Origin: Hyphomicrobiaceae bacterium
GTDB lineage: Bacteria > Pseudomonadota > Alphaproteobacteria > Rhizobiales > Devosiaceae
Assembly (NCBI GenBank): GCA_020638095.1
Contig: JACKJF010000004.1
Coordinates: 682,001 to 746,000, forward strand
Direction: 5' to 3'
Length of the DNA stretch: 64,000 bases
The position numbers were made by a program, and so were the translations under genes. Under the pieces are notes generated by a model. It did not search any database and had not been told where the DNA came from. It saw nothing but the letters and a program-made list of their open reading frames with translations. This document shows, piece by piece, positions 14,838 to 26,069 of the stretch; the stretch's first letter is position 1, and every line of letters begins with the position of its first letter.

Positions 14838-16211
14838 TCAGCGGACCATGTTGAGGGCTTCCTGCAGCATCTGGTCCGACGTCGAAACGATGCGCGTACC
14901 CGCCGCATAGGCCTGCTGTGTGACGATGAGTTTGGTGAACTCCTCGGAAATATCCGTATTCGAACTTTCGAGCGCGGCACCGATGATGCCGCCATCCGTA
15001 TTGAGGATCGCCTCGCCTGATTCAGACGTCGCCGCGAAAATGCCGCCGTCGAGCCGCTTGAGCTGGTTCGGTGCGTTGAAATTGGCCGTCACGATCGCGG
15101 CCAGCTCTACCGTTTGTCCGTTCGAATAGGTTGCAACGATACGGCCCGAATTGTTGACTGAGAGGGAGTCGAACTCACCGGCCGGATAGCCGTTCTGCGA
15201 CATGGTTGTCACCTGCGCCTGCCCGTTGGCATCGGCAAACTGGGTGACGCCGTTGGCGGTGTGCGACAGCGTGATGTCGTTGAGCGGCACGCCATTGACC
15301 GAGACACCGCTGAGCGTCGTCGTTGAAATGGACGGGTTCAGCGTGCCGTCGGTGTCGAACACATAGTCGACCCCGGCATTGGACCACATTTCATTGGTGC
15401 CGGTCGCATCTGCGTCCTTGAGGTAGAAGAGGTTCCACGTGTCGTCGCCGCCATTGTCGACGCTGTCGGTCTTGGCCCAGCGCAGTTGCAGGTTCACCGG
15501 CGCGCCATTCTCGGAATAGACGGTGATCGCACCACCAGCGATCGACTGGCTGAGGAAGGTCGCCTCGTCCTGGCCCTGCACGAAGCCCGCGCCAGCCGTC
15601 GTCGGGTTGTTGTTGTAGTCGGCGACCGTCAGCAACTCCGAATTGGCGTTGTCGGGGTCATACGAAGCGGTCTTTGGCAATTGCGGCAGGTTCAGCTGAT
15701 AATCGATCCGGCTTGTCTCGGACGCCGGGAGGAAGGCGTTAGAAACCTTGATGGTCGAGGGAACCGAGCCGGCCACGTTGCCGGTCGCAGGATCGATCGC
15801 CAGCCCCTTGAGGTAGTACCCGGCACCGTTGACCAGGTAGCCTTCCTTGTCGAGGTCGAAGTCGCCGCGGCGGGTGTAGTAGTCGACGCCGCCAAAAACT
15901 GCATTTCCGTCGTTCTGACCCACCTTTTCCTCAACCACGAAGAACCCATCGCCATTCAGGGCCATGTAGGTTTCCTTGGCTGCCGAGGTGATGTCGCCGC
16001 TGACGGTATTCGTCTGCCGCGATTGCGCCAGCACCGCACCCGTCACCTGCCGGTTGACCGGCGCTTCCGGGATCAGGTCGACAAAGTCCGTTTCGAGCCG
16101 TTTGTACCCCGTCGTCTGCGAGTTCGCGATGTTGCCCGAAATGTGCTCGAGCGCGAACGATTGCGCCTGCAGTCCAGAGACAGCGGTTGAAAGTGCCCCA
16201 TAAATACCCAT
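14838..16211 (-). CDS. flgE: Flagellar hook protein FlgE
   Basis: Subunit of the flagellar hook, the universal joint. The protein is 457 aa, starting MGIYGALSTAVSGLQAQSFALEHISGNIANSQTTGYKR, the rod/hook-family N-terminus, and ending with the conserved TDISEEFTKLIVTQQAYAAGTRIVSTSDQMLQEALNMVR. The start was chosen at the ATG after GGAGCG; a longer upstream opening lacks family similarity and runs through the promoter. A strong sigma-54 promoter lies about 55 nt upstream. It is the first gene of the flgE-flgK-flgL operon. Confidence 0.96.
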   Translation of the reverse strand: MGIYGALSTAVSGLQAQSFALEHISGNIANSQTTGYKRLETDFVDLIPEAPVNRQVTGAVLAQSRQTNTVSGDITSAAKETYMALNGDGFFVVEEKVGQNDGNAVFGGVDYYTRRGDFDLDKEGYLVNGAGYYLKGLAIDPATGNVAGSVPSTIKVSNAFLPASETSRIDYQLNLPQLPKTASYDPDNANSELLTVADYNNNPTTAGAGFVQGQDEATFLSQSIAGGAITVYSENGAPVNLQLRWAKTDSVDNGGDDTWNLFYLKDADATGTNEMWSNAGVDYVFDTDGTLNPSISTTTLSGVSVNGVPLNDITLSHTANGVTQFADANGQAQVTTMSQNGYPAGEFDSLSVNNSGRIVATYSNGQTVELAAIVTANFNAPNQLKRLDGGIFAATSESGEAILNTDGGIIGAALESSNTDISEEFTKLIVTQQAYAAGTRIVSTSDQMLQEALNMVR

Positions 16212-16266
16212 TGGTACGCTCCAAGATACCAGTTGCCACAACGGACATTTGTCCTCTCGCACAAGA

Positions 16267-16282
16267 AGCAAGAGCGATGCCA
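16267..16282 (-). promoter_or_regulatory. Sigma-54 promoter of flgE-flgK-flgL
   Basis: Read on the minus strand, TGGCATCGCTCTTGCT has GG and GC exactly 10 nt apart and matches TGGCAY-N5-TTGCW completely. The expected start of transcription is near 16256, about 45 nt before the flgE ATG. Confidence 0.8.
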
Positions 16283-16292
16283 AATTCCACGG

Positions 16293-16305
16293 TATTGATT
16301 TGATT
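16293..16305 (-). promoter_or_regulatory. IHF-like site upstream of the flgE promoter
   Basis: On the minus strand AATCAAATCAATA differs from WATCAANNNNTTR at one position and lies just upstream of the -24 element. Together with the similar site at flgI this suggests IHF-assisted activation. Confidence 0.3.
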
Positions 16306-16434
16306 AGAGTTTTTCGCGAAATCGACGCGAAATTGGAGCGGCGTATGGCAGATTCTGCGTTCCATACCGTCGCTTGCGGCAAGTTTTGCCTATGCGCAGC
16401 GCCACGGCACTTCTTGCAGCAATTGGGGAACTGG

Positions 16435-16555
16435 TCTAGTGCGTTTCCAGGAAAAGTGTGAAGCGGTTTTCCGGTTCGGAAACGCGACAAACAAGGACAC
16501 GGAGCCGAGGTTTTGATTCAATCAAAACCTGAGCGGCTCCGGGCGCCTAGCGCCC
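16435..16555. repeat. RIME-like palindromic intergenic element
   Basis: Two large palindromes in tandem. The first has outer arms GCGTTTCC (16441-16448) and GGAAACGC (16478-16485) with a nested GGAAAA/TTTTCC. The second has the arms GGTTTTGATT/AATCAAAACC around one base (16509-16529), extended by GGAGCCG (16501) and CGGCTCC (16534) with a small bulge. A short third hairpin, GGGCGC/GCGCCC, follows at 16541-16555. The architecture resembles the RIME elements of rhizobia, recalled from memory and not aligned. Confidence 0.6.
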
Positions 16556-16575
16556 TCAGCCGGAAGCCTTTTGCC

Positions 16576-17442
16576 ATGCTGTTCGACACGCCCGACCGGT
16601 TCCTCGATCAGCCGCGCCACGCGGTGACGGTTTTCGGCATGGCCGGCGTCGGCAAGACCCATCTGTCCGCCCTGCTCCGGCGCAGCAACTGGTTCCATTT
16701 CTCCGGCGATTACCGCATCGGCACCCGCTACATGGGTGAATTCATCGTCGACAATTTCAAGCGCGAGGCGATGAAGGTCCCGTTCCTGCGCGACCTGCTG
16801 CGCTCGGACTCGATCTACATTTCCTCGAACATCACCTTCGCCAATCTCGAGCCTCTGTCGACCTATCTCGGCGCGCCGGGAAACCCGGAAAAGGGTGGCC
16901 TGCCCCTGGCCGAATATCAGCGCCGGCAGGAGCAGCATCGCGTCGCCGAAATCAGCGCGATCAAGGACATTCCCTACTTCATCAGCCGCGCCAAGCAGCT
17001 CTACGGCTATGACGATTTCATCGCCGACATGGGCGGTTCGCTGATCGAGGTCCTTGATCCGAACGACGCGGACGACGAGGCGGTCAGGACGCTGAGAGAA
17101 CACACTCTGTTGCTCTACATCCGCGGCACCGACGACGACGCGCACGCCCTGATTGAACGCTATCGTCGCTCGCCCAAGCCCATGTATTACCGGCCGCAGT
17201 TGCTCGTCGAGAAATGGGTGGAATTCAAGAAACTCAACGGCTTCACGAGTGATAATGATGTGGAGCCCGCCGCTTTCGCCGTGTGGGGATTTGAAGCCAT
17301 TCTTCGTGACCGGTTGCCCCGCTACCAGGCCCTGGCCGACAATTTCGGTTACACCATCGACGCGCGCGATATCTCGACCGTTCGCGACCACCAGGATTTC
17401 ATGGACCTCATGCGCCGGGCGATTGCTGCCCGCGTCAGCTGA
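16576..17442 (+). CDS. P-loop ATPase of unknown role
   Basis: About 288 aa from the ATG at 16576. It begins with a nucleotide-binding fold, AVTVFGMAGVGKTH (Walker A at about residues 22-30), followed by a region rich in charged helices (GSLIEVLDPND, TLLLYIRGTDDDAHAL) that may contain the acidic Walker B-like strand. No transmembrane segment is seen. An in-frame TTG at 16513 would put 21 more codons inside the palindromic repeat, so I reject it. I do not know the pathway. It is 62 nt upstream of metA, on the same strand. Confidence 0.7.
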   Translation: MLFDTPDRFLDQPRHAVTVFGMAGVGKTHLSALLRRSNWFHFSGDYRIGTRYMGEFIVDNFKREAMKVPFLRDLLRSDSIYISSNITFANLEPLSTYLGAPGNPEKGGLPLAEYQRRQEQHRVAEISAIKDIPYFISRAKQLYGYDDFIADMGGSLIEVLDPNDADDEAVRTLREHTLLLYIRGTDDDAHALIERYRRSPKPMYYRPQLLVEKWVEFKKLNGFTSDNDVEPAAFAVWGFEAILRDRLPRYQALADNFGYTIDARDISTVRDHQDFMDLMRRAIAARVS

Positions 17443-17504
17443 CGCGCTACCAATCGCCGCAAACAGCGCAACCCTGAAATCCCGCTTTCGAAGAGACCAT
17501 ACCC

Positions 17505-18443
17505 ATGCCCATACGCATTCCCGACGATCTTCCCGCCCGCAAAGTCCTTGAGGCCGAGGGCGTCAACGTCATGGATTCTGCCCGCGCCGCGCGGCAGGAC
17601 ATTCGCCCGCTGCAGATCGGTCTTCTCAATCTCATGCCCAACAAGGAGCGAACCGAAACCCAGTTCGCCCGGCTGGTGGGCGCCTCGCCGTTGCAGATCG
17701 ACCTGACGCTGGTGCGCATTTCGGACCACAAATCCAAGAACACTTCGGAGGAATATCTCCAGAGCTTTTACTCGCGTTGGGAAGACATCCGCGCCCGCAA
17801 GTTCGATGGCTTCATCGTTACCGGCGCGCCCGTCGCCCACCTGCCCTTCGAGGAGGTGCGCTATTGGCCTGAAATGGTTGAGATCATGAACTGGACGCAA
17901 ACCAACGTGCACGCGCCCATGTTCATCTGCTGGGGTGTGCAGGCCGCGCTCTATCACTTCCACAATGTCAGCCGCAAACGCCGGCAGGAAAAGGCTGTTG
18001 GCGTTTATCGCCACCAGAACCTCGCGCCGACTTCGCCATTCCTGCGCGGATTCTCGGACGACTTTGCCATTCCGGTCAGCCGCTACAACGACATCGACCG
18101 CACAACCCTTCCCGCCGACGGGTCGCTGAGGATCCTCATCGACAGTGACGAGGTGGGTATCTGCATGCTCGAGGACCAGAAATACCGCGCACTCTACATG
18201 CTCAACCACTTCGAATACGACACCCGCTCGCTCGCCGACGAATTTGCCCGTGACGAGAAGGCAGGGCTCAATCCCCTTTTGCCGGTCAACTATTTCCCCG
18301 GCGACGACCCTTCCCGTGAGCCTGTCAACGTGTGGCGCGCCACGGCCCATCTCTTTTTCCAGAACTGGATCAACGAGATCTACCAGTCGACGCCGTTCGA
18401 TCTCGCGGCCATCGGCACGGACAACGAATATTCGTGGAAGTAG
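17505..18443 (+). CDS. metA: Homoserine O-acyltransferase MetA
   Basis: First committed step of methionine synthesis, acylating homoserine with acetyl- or succinyl-CoA. The protein is 312 aa and aligns without gaps to E. coli MetA, as recalled, up to the active site: MPIRIPDDLP start, nucleophile Cys142 in FICWG, and the catalytic pair His235/Glu237 in NHFEYD. Position 111, which decides acyl donor (Gly in the E. coli succinyl enzyme, Glu in Bacillus acetyl enzymes), is Ala here (TGAPVA), so the donor cannot be read off. No SAM-II riboswitch is visible in the 62-nt upstream gap. Confidence 0.95.
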   Translation: MPIRIPDDLPARKVLEAEGVNVMDSARAARQDIRPLQIGLLNLMPNKERTETQFARLVGASPLQIDLTLVRISDHKSKNTSEEYLQSFYSRWEDIRARKFDGFIVTGAPVAHLPFEEVRYWPEMVEIMNWTQTNVHAPMFICWGVQAALYHFHNVSRKRRQEKAVGVYRHQNLAPTSPFLRGFSDDFAIPVSRYNDIDRTTLPADGSLRILIDSDEVGICMLEDQKYRALYMLNHFEYDTRSLADEFARDEKAGLNPLLPVNYFPGDDPSREPVNVWRATAHLFFQNWINEIYQSTPFDLAAIGTDNEYSWK

Positions 18444-18598
18444 CACCGCGGGGTTACATCGAAGGGCCTCATCCTGTGCTTGTCGAAAGACGAGGCCCTG
18501 ACCCGCAACCTCTGGGCAAACGGCCGCGCACCAGCCTCCTGCCCTTGTAAACCGCTGGCCGAACCCACATTTTAGGCGCGCCGCAAACGGAGCCGCCC

Positions 18599-20038
18599 GT
18601 GCCCTCTGCCATCACGACCATTGGGGATGAATTCAGCATCGCGCTGGGCAACCTCATGCAGTCGGTGACCGGCGTTGGTGCGCCAACGCTGAGACTGGGC
18701 GTCACCGGCCTTTCCCGCGCCGGCAAGACCATCTTCATCACGTCGCTGATCGAAAACCTCTTGAAGCCCGAGCGGCTGACCGCCTTCGCGCCAGCCGCGC
18801 AGGGCCGGTTTCTCGGCGCGCAACTCGTCGAACATCCCGACCGCAAAACTCCGCGCTTCGCCTACGAGGCGCACCTGGCCTCCTTGCGCGGTCAACCGCC
18901 CACCTGGCCGCAATCGACCCGCCAGATTTCCCAGATCCGCCTCGCCCTGCGCTATGAAAGCCGGAACTGGCTGACCAACTGGACCGGCCCCGCCACGCTT
19001 TACGTCGATATCGTCGACTATCCGGGCGAGTGGTTGCTCGACCTGCCGCTCCTGTCACTGAGTTATGCCGAATGGTGCGCCGAAGCGCTCGATCGCGCCC
19101 GAACCGCCCACAAAACCAAGGAATCCGAAGCCTTTCTCGCCGCCATCGCCAGTCTTGGCGAGAATGCGACTGCGGACGAAGGTCTGGCCGAGCGGCTTTC
19201 CGGCACGTTCAAGGCCTACCTGATCGCCGCGCGGCAGGACAAGCACTCCCTCTCAACCCTGCCGCCCGGCCGTTTCCTGATGCCCGGCGACATGGAAGGC
19301 GCCCCTGCCCTAACCTTTGCCCCCCTCGACCCCGCCAATTCTGCCGATCCGCTCTTCGCCCTGATGCAGCGGCGCTATGACGCCTATCTCGACGACGTGG
19401 TTCGCCCCTTCTTCCGCGGTCATTTTGCCCGCCTCGACCGCCAGATCGTGCTGGTCGACGCCCTGCGCGCCCTCAATGCCGGCCCTGAGGCGATGAACGA
19501 TCTCGAAACCGCCCTGACCTCGGTACTCGAAGCCTTCCGGCTCGGCACCAACTCGCCCTGGACCTGGTTCATCGCCCGGCGCATAGACCGGGCCCTGTTC
19601 GCCGCAACCAAGGCCGACCATGTGCACCATTCGAGCCATGACCGGCTCGAAGCCATTGTTGAACGCCTGCTACAGCGCGCCGCCCAGCGCGCCCGCTTTG
19701 CCGGAACCCTGACCCGCTCGCTTGCTATCGCCGCTGTCCGCGCCACGACCGAAGGCACCATCGACGAGGGAAAGCAGAGCTTTCCCTGCCTCGTCGGCAC
19801 GCCCCAGAAAGGCGAAACGCTGGACGGGACGGCCTATCATGGCGACGAGGAAATCGCTTTGTTTCCCGGTGACTTGCCCGAAAAGCCGGAATCGGTTTTT
19901 CAACCGCAATTCGCCGCAGGCCAGCTCAATTTCCTGCGTTTCAACCCGCCGAAACCCGACGCCGACAGCAAGCTGCCACTGCCCCATATCCGCATGGATC
20001 AGGCCATCGACTTTCTCATCGGAGACTGGATGAAATGA
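18599..20038 (+). CDS. YcjX-like P-loop GTPase/ATPase (DUF463)
   Basis: A 479-aa protein of the YcjX family, with GVTGLSRAGKTIFITSLIENLL near residues 34-53 (Walker A GLSRAGKT) and the family segments YVDIVDYPGEWLLDLPLL (a D-x-x-G-like switch) and VDALRALNAG. In proteobacteria ycjX is followed by ycjF and is linked to envelope stress, but the exact role is not settled. The GTG start follows GGAG. It overlaps the next gene at ATGA, so the two are translationally coupled. Confidence 0.88.
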   Translation: MPSAITTIGDEFSIALGNLMQSVTGVGAPTLRLGVTGLSRAGKTIFITSLIENLLKPERLTAFAPAAQGRFLGAQLVEHPDRKTPRFAYEAHLASLRGQPPTWPQSTRQISQIRLALRYESRNWLTNWTGPATLYVDIVDYPGEWLLDLPLLSLSYAEWCAEALDRARTAHKTKESEAFLAAIASLGENATADEGLAERLSGTFKAYLIAARQDKHSLSTLPPGRFLMPGDMEGAPALTFAPLDPANSADPLFALMQRRYDAYLDDVVRPFFRGHFARLDRQIVLVDALRALNAGPEAMNDLETALTSVLEAFRLGTNSPWTWFIARRIDRALFAATKADHVHHSSHDRLEAIVERLLQRAAQRARFAGTLTRSLAIAAVRATTEGTIDEGKQSFPCLVGTPQKGETLDGTAYHGDEEIALFPGDLPEKPESVFQPQFAAGQLNFLRFNPPKPDADSKLPLPHIRMDQAIDFLIGDWMK

Positions 20039-21084
20039 GTGATCCGGCTCCCAGCAGACCCCGGGCCAGAACGATTTCGAAGCCGGAAAACACGGCCGAT
20101 AAAGAACTGACCCGTGCTCCCAAAGCCTTCACGCCAGCGAAGGTCGCTGAAGCGGCAGAGGACGAAGCCTGGCTCGACGCCCCGGCGATGCTCGATCCGC
20201 TGACGGCGCAGGCCGGCGCCCGCAATCCAAACTGGCTGCTGCGCCTCGCCTTTGGCGCGGGCGGGCTTCTCCTGTCCCTTGCGCTCGGTCTCGCCGTCGA
20301 AGGCCTCGTCCGCGACCTTTTCGCCCGCTACGACTGGCTCGGCTGGGTCGCAATCGCCGCCGCCGCACTACTGGTCGTCGGGGTTCTCGGCTTCGTCTTC
20401 AATGAATGGCGAGCCATGCGCCGTCTAGCCAACCTCGATCATCTGCGCGACCGCGCGGCGGCGACACTGCAATCCAACCTGCCCGACGACGGCAGGAAAG
20501 TGGTTGCCGAACTCGAATCCATCTACCAGTCCCGCCCCGATCTCGCCGGCGGCCGGCAAAAACTCACCGCTCGCGCTCAAGACCTGCTCGACGGCCGCGA
20601 TCTCGTGCAACTGGCGGAAACAAGTCTCATGCCGCTCCTTGACCGCCGCGCCCGTGAGCTGACTTCCGCCGCCGCCCGCCGCGTCGCCGTTGTCACCGCG
20701 ATTTCCCCCCGCGCCATCGTCGACATCGCCTTTGTCCTGTTCGAGAGCGTCAAGCTGGCCCGCGCCATCGCTGCGCTTTACGGCGCCCGGCCCGGCCTCT
20801 TCTCGTCATGGCGATTGCTGAGTGAGGTTCTGGCCCATCTGGCGGTGACCGGCGGCGTTGCCATGGGCGATTCCGTCATTCAGCAGCTTCTCGGCCATGG
20901 CCTCGCTGCCAAGCTCTCGGCCCGTCTCGGCGAGGGTCTAGTCAACGGACTGATGACCGCCCGCGTAGGCATCGCGACCATGAAGGTCACCCGCCCGCTG
21001 CCCTTCGACCGGCTGCGCCAGCCGCAAGTGCTCGACTACGCGGCAGAACTCGGCAAGATAACCGGCATCGGCACCGGAGCCTGA
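20035..21084 (+). CDS. YcjF-like membrane protein (DUF697)
   Basis: A 349-aa inner-membrane protein with two adjacent hydrophobic segments (about residues 63-88 and 102-122: WLLRLAFGAGGLLLSLALGLAVEGL and WVAIAAAALLVVGVLGFVF), then a soluble C-terminal DUF697 region with AVVTAISPRAIVDIAFVLFESVKLARAIAALYG. The N-terminus is charged and Pro/Lys-rich, without a signal peptide. It pairs with the upstream YcjX-like protein by a 4-nt overlap, the standard arrangement of this duo. It ends one base before the convergent LysE gene. Confidence 0.87.
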   Translation: MSDPAPSRPRARTISKPENTADKELTRAPKAFTPAKVAEAAEDEAWLDAPAMLDPLTAQAGARNPNWLLRLAFGAGGLLLSLALGLAVEGLVRDLFARYDWLGWVAIAAAALLVVGVLGFVFNEWRAMRRLANLDHLRDRAAATLQSNLPDDGRKVVAELESIYQSRPDLAGGRQKLTARAQDLLDGRDLVQLAETSLMPLLDRRARELTSAAARRVAVVTAISPRAIVDIAFVLFESVKLARAIAALYGARPGLFSSWRLLSEVLAHLAVTGGVAMGDSVIQQLLGHGLAAKLSARLGEGLVNGLMTARVGIATMKVTRPLPFDRLRQPQVLDYAAELGKITGIGTGA

Positions 21085-21699
21085 CTACTCTCTGAGCGCA
21101 ATGAACGCTGCCGCCCCGGCCATCGCCGTGGCCGCCGACCGGTTGAGGATGCGCAGCGCCTTGGGATTGGTCAGAAACGCCCGAGCCCGGCTCGCCAATG
21201 CAATATAGGGCACAACGACCGCCAGCAGCACGGCGACAGTCGCAATGGCAAGCATGACGAAATCGAGCTGGCTGACCGCCGTCAGATCAACCACCGTCGG
21301 CAGCAGCGCCATGTAGAAGATGATCGTCTTGGGGTTGCCGAGGGTCAGCATGTAACCGCCAACAACCGACGGCCAGAAGCCCGACCCCTGCCGCGCCTGG
21401 ATCTTCTCCGGATCGATGCCGGCCCGCCAGAAGCTCCACGCGAGCCACAACAGATAAGCTGCGCCCAAATAGCGGATGAGGATGAAAATCCCCGAAAACA
21501 GCGTCGCGATGGCGCTGAGACCGAGGACCGCAAAGGTCAGATAGGTCAAATCGCCGGCGATGAGGCCGATGGTGAAATAAAAGGCTGGCCGGAACCCCGA
21601 CCCCAATGCCTTGCCGACGCACGCAGCGATACCCGGACCCGGAATGGCGGCGGCGATGCCGAGCGCAATAACATAGGGTAGGTAGTTGAGAAGAAACAT
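21085..21699 (-). CDS. LysE/RhtB family exporter
   Basis: A 204-aa integral membrane exporter with five to six hydrophobic segments. It carries the family hallmark AAIPGPGIAACVGKALGSGFR near the N-terminus and LTLGNPKTIIFYMALLP in the middle. Members export amino acids such as lysine, threonine or homoserine lactone; the substrate here is unknown. I chose the ATG at 21699 because it gives the usual length of about 205 aa; an upstream start at 21756 would add a hydrophilic extension. It lies downstream of the ferredoxin gene on the same strand, with a 73-nt gap. Confidence 0.88.
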   Translation of the reverse strand: MFLLNYLPYVIALGIAAAIPGPGIAACVGKALGSGFRPAFYFTIGLIAGDLTYLTFAVLGLSAIATLFSGIFILIRYLGAAYLLWLAWSFWRAGIDPEKIQARQGSGFWPSVVGGYMLTLGNPKTIIFYMALLPTVVDLTAVSQLDFVMLAIATVAVLLAVVVPYIALASRARAFLTNPKALRILNRSAATAMAGAAAFIALRE

Positions 21700-21772
21700 G
21701 GCAAACAATCCGAGCGGAAAACGCCATGAAATAGCGCCATGGCGCCGAACCCGCAATCGGATCGTCCTACTC

Positions 21773-22104
21773 TCAGGCCGCGGCTTCGTCCTTGGCAGCG
21801 GATGGAGCGAGGGTCAGTTCCAGCCCGTCGAGTTCGTCGGTCATGATGATCTGGCACGAGAGGCGCGATTCCTCGGTCGCGTCCGCCGCGCTGTCGAGCA
21901 TGTTTTCTTCTTCCTCGGTCGGCGGATGCAGCCGGTCGGCCCAGTTCGGATCGACATAGACGTGGCAGGTTGCACACGAGCAGGCCCCGCCGCATTCGGC
22001 CTTGATGTTGAGGCCCCAGTCGCGAATGACCTCCATCGCGCGCCAGCCTTCGAGCGCCTCGAGCTCGTGCACCACTCCGGCCTGATCGGTGACGATGAGT
22101 TTCA

Positions 22105-22105
<1 letters not shown>
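21773..22105 (-). CDS. 2Fe-2S ferredoxin (adrenodoxin type)
   Basis: A 110-aa plant/vertebrate-type [2Fe-2S] ferredoxin. The cluster cysteines are visible as CGGACSCATC (C-X5-C-X2-C) and a fourth Cys in RLSCQI. It overlaps the stop of the ferredoxin reductase gene by one base, so the two are co-translated. In this operon it most likely carries electrons from the reductase to the sulfite reductase CysI. No other redox partner is encoded between cysG and this gene. Confidence 0.92.
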
Positions 22106-24379
<2,274 letters not shown>

Positions 24380-24416
24380 CGCCCTTAACGGATCGGTCCT
24401 TTTTGTCGTAATCGGG

Positions 24417-26069
24417 CTATGTCGCAAGATACGCCTCCCGGAACGGCACCGCCCCCACCCGCTTGACCGCCGCAATGAAGGTCTCGTCTTTCGTTTCTCG
24501 CAGTCCCAGATAGGTCTGAACCAGCCGCTCGACTGCGTCCGGCACCGCTTCGGCCACGATCCCCGGCCCGAGAATGTCGCCGATCGCGGCACTCTCGCTG
24601 GCATCGCCGCCAAGCGTCAGTTGATAGAGTTCGGTGCCCTTCTTCTCGACCCCCAGAACCCCGATATGTCCGACATGATGGTGCCCGCAGGCATTGATGC
24701 AGCCCGAAATATTGATCTTGAGCGGCCCGATTTCGGCCTGCCGTTCCGGCGTACCGAACCGGCGCGCCAGATCCTGCGCGATCGGGATCGAGCGGGCATT
24801 GGCAAGAGCGCAATAGTCGAGCCCCGGGCAGGTGATCATGTCGGTGATCAGCCCTACATTGGCTTCGGCGAGCGCATATTCCTTGAGCACGTCGTAGACG
24901 GCACGCACATCGCGAATGGCCACATGAGGCAGCACCAGATTTTGCTCGTGGCTGACCCGCAACTCGTTGAAACTGAAGCGTTCCGCGAGATCGGCCACGA
25001 CCTCCATCTGTTCCGCTGTGGCATCGCCCGGAACGCCACCAATGGGCTTTAGCGAAATGGTGAGGCTCGTGTAGCCCGCCTGACGATGCGGATGGGAATT
25101 GTATTCGACGAAGCGTGCAAATCCGGCATCGTTTCGTTTGAGGTCCGCGAGATTGAACCGATCGTCGCTCAGGACGAATTGCGGTGGCGCGAAATAGGCA
25201 CGAATGCGCGAAAGTTCCTCCTCCGGCAGGGTGAGGATTCCGCCCCTGACCTTCTCGAATTCGGAATCAACCTGTTCACGGATCGTCGCAAGTCCTTCTT
25301 CGTGAACAAGAATCTTGATGCGCGCCTTGTACTTGTTGTCGCGCCGCCCATAGCGGTTGTAGACCCGCAACACACTTTCCAGATAGGCGAGCAAGTCTTC
25401 GTGGGGTACGAAGTTGCGAATGCGCTGGCCGATCATCGGCGTGCGCCCCATGCCGCCGCCAACATAGACGGACCAGCCCACCTCGCCGGCTTCGTCTTCC
25501 TGGGCCATCAGGCCGATATCGTGGAAGCGGACGGCCGCACGGTCCTCAGGCGCTCCCGTGATCGCGATCTTGAACTTGCGCGGCAGGAAGGTGAATTCGG
25601 GGTGAAGGCTCGACCACTGACGAATGATCTCGGCAACGGGGCGCGGGTCGATGATTTCATCGGCCGCAGCGCCGGCGAACTGGTCCGTCGTCACATTGCG
25701 GATGCAGTTGCCGGACGTCTGGATGGCGTGCATCTCGACTTCCGACAATTCCTCAAGAATATCAGGTACATCCTGCAAGCGGGGCCAGTTGAACTGGATA
25801 TTTTGCCGGGTGGTGAAATGCCCGTACCCGCGGTCATATTTCCGGGCAATGTGCGCGAGTTTGCGCAACTGCGGCGCATTCATCGTGCCGTAGGGAACAC
25901 AAACGCGCAGCATGTAGGCATGCAGCTGCAGATAAAGCCCGTTCATCAGCCTGAGAGGGCGGAATTGCTCCTCGGTCAGTTCGCCGGCAATGCGTCGCCG
26001 GACCTGATCGCGAAACTGATCGACGCGGCCAGAAACGAAGCCGAGGTCGAACTCGTCATAACGATACAT
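24417..26069 (-). CDS. cysI: Ferredoxin-type sulfite reductase hemoprotein CysI
   Basis: Six-electron reduction of sulfite to sulfide, with siroheme and a [4Fe-4S] cluster. The protein is 550 aa. The siroheme/cluster motifs are TCPGLDYC and SGCINACGHHHVGHIG near the C-terminus, and TTRQNIQFNWP and TSGNCIRNVTTD near the N-terminus. No CysJ flavoprotein is encoded nearby, and the operon supplies a ferredoxin and its reductase instead. The ATG at 26069 follows AGGGAGAG and overlaps the DUF2849 gene by 14 nt. Homologues are sometimes called nitrite/sulfite reductase; the neighbours (cysG, cysH) argue for sulfite. Confidence 0.94.
   Translation of the reverse strand: MYRYDEFDLGFVSGRVDQFRDQVRRRIAGELTEEQFRPLRLMNGLYLQLHAYMLRVCVPYGTMNAPQLRKLAHIARKYDRGYGHFTTRQNIQFNWPRLQDVPDILEELSEVEMHAIQTSGNCIRNVTTDQFAGAAADEIIDPRPVAEIIRQWSSLHPEFTFLPRKFKIAITGAPEDRAAVRFHDIGLMAQEDEAGEVGWSVYVGGGMGRTPMIGQRIRNFVPHEDLLAYLESVLRVYNRYGRRDNKYKARIKILVHEEGLATIREQVDSEFEKVRGGILTLPEEELSRIRAYFAPPQFVLSDDRFNLADLKRNDAGFARFVEYNSHPHRQAGYTSLTISLKPIGGVPGDATAEQMEVVADLAERFSFNELRVSHEQNLVLPHVAIRDVRAVYDVLKEYALAEANVGLITDMITCPGLDYCALANARSIPIAQDLARRFGTPERQAEIGPLKINISGCINACGHHHVGHIGVLGVEKKGTELYQLTLGGDASESAAIGDILGPGIVAEAVPDAVERLVQTYLGLRETKDETFIAAVKRVGAVPFREAYLAT

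Noticed and set aside
17443-17504. SAM-II riboswitch upstream of metA, common in alphaproteobacteria.
   Set aside because: Only 62 nt separate the P-loop gene from metA, and I found neither the pseudoknot pattern nor the conserved core bases.
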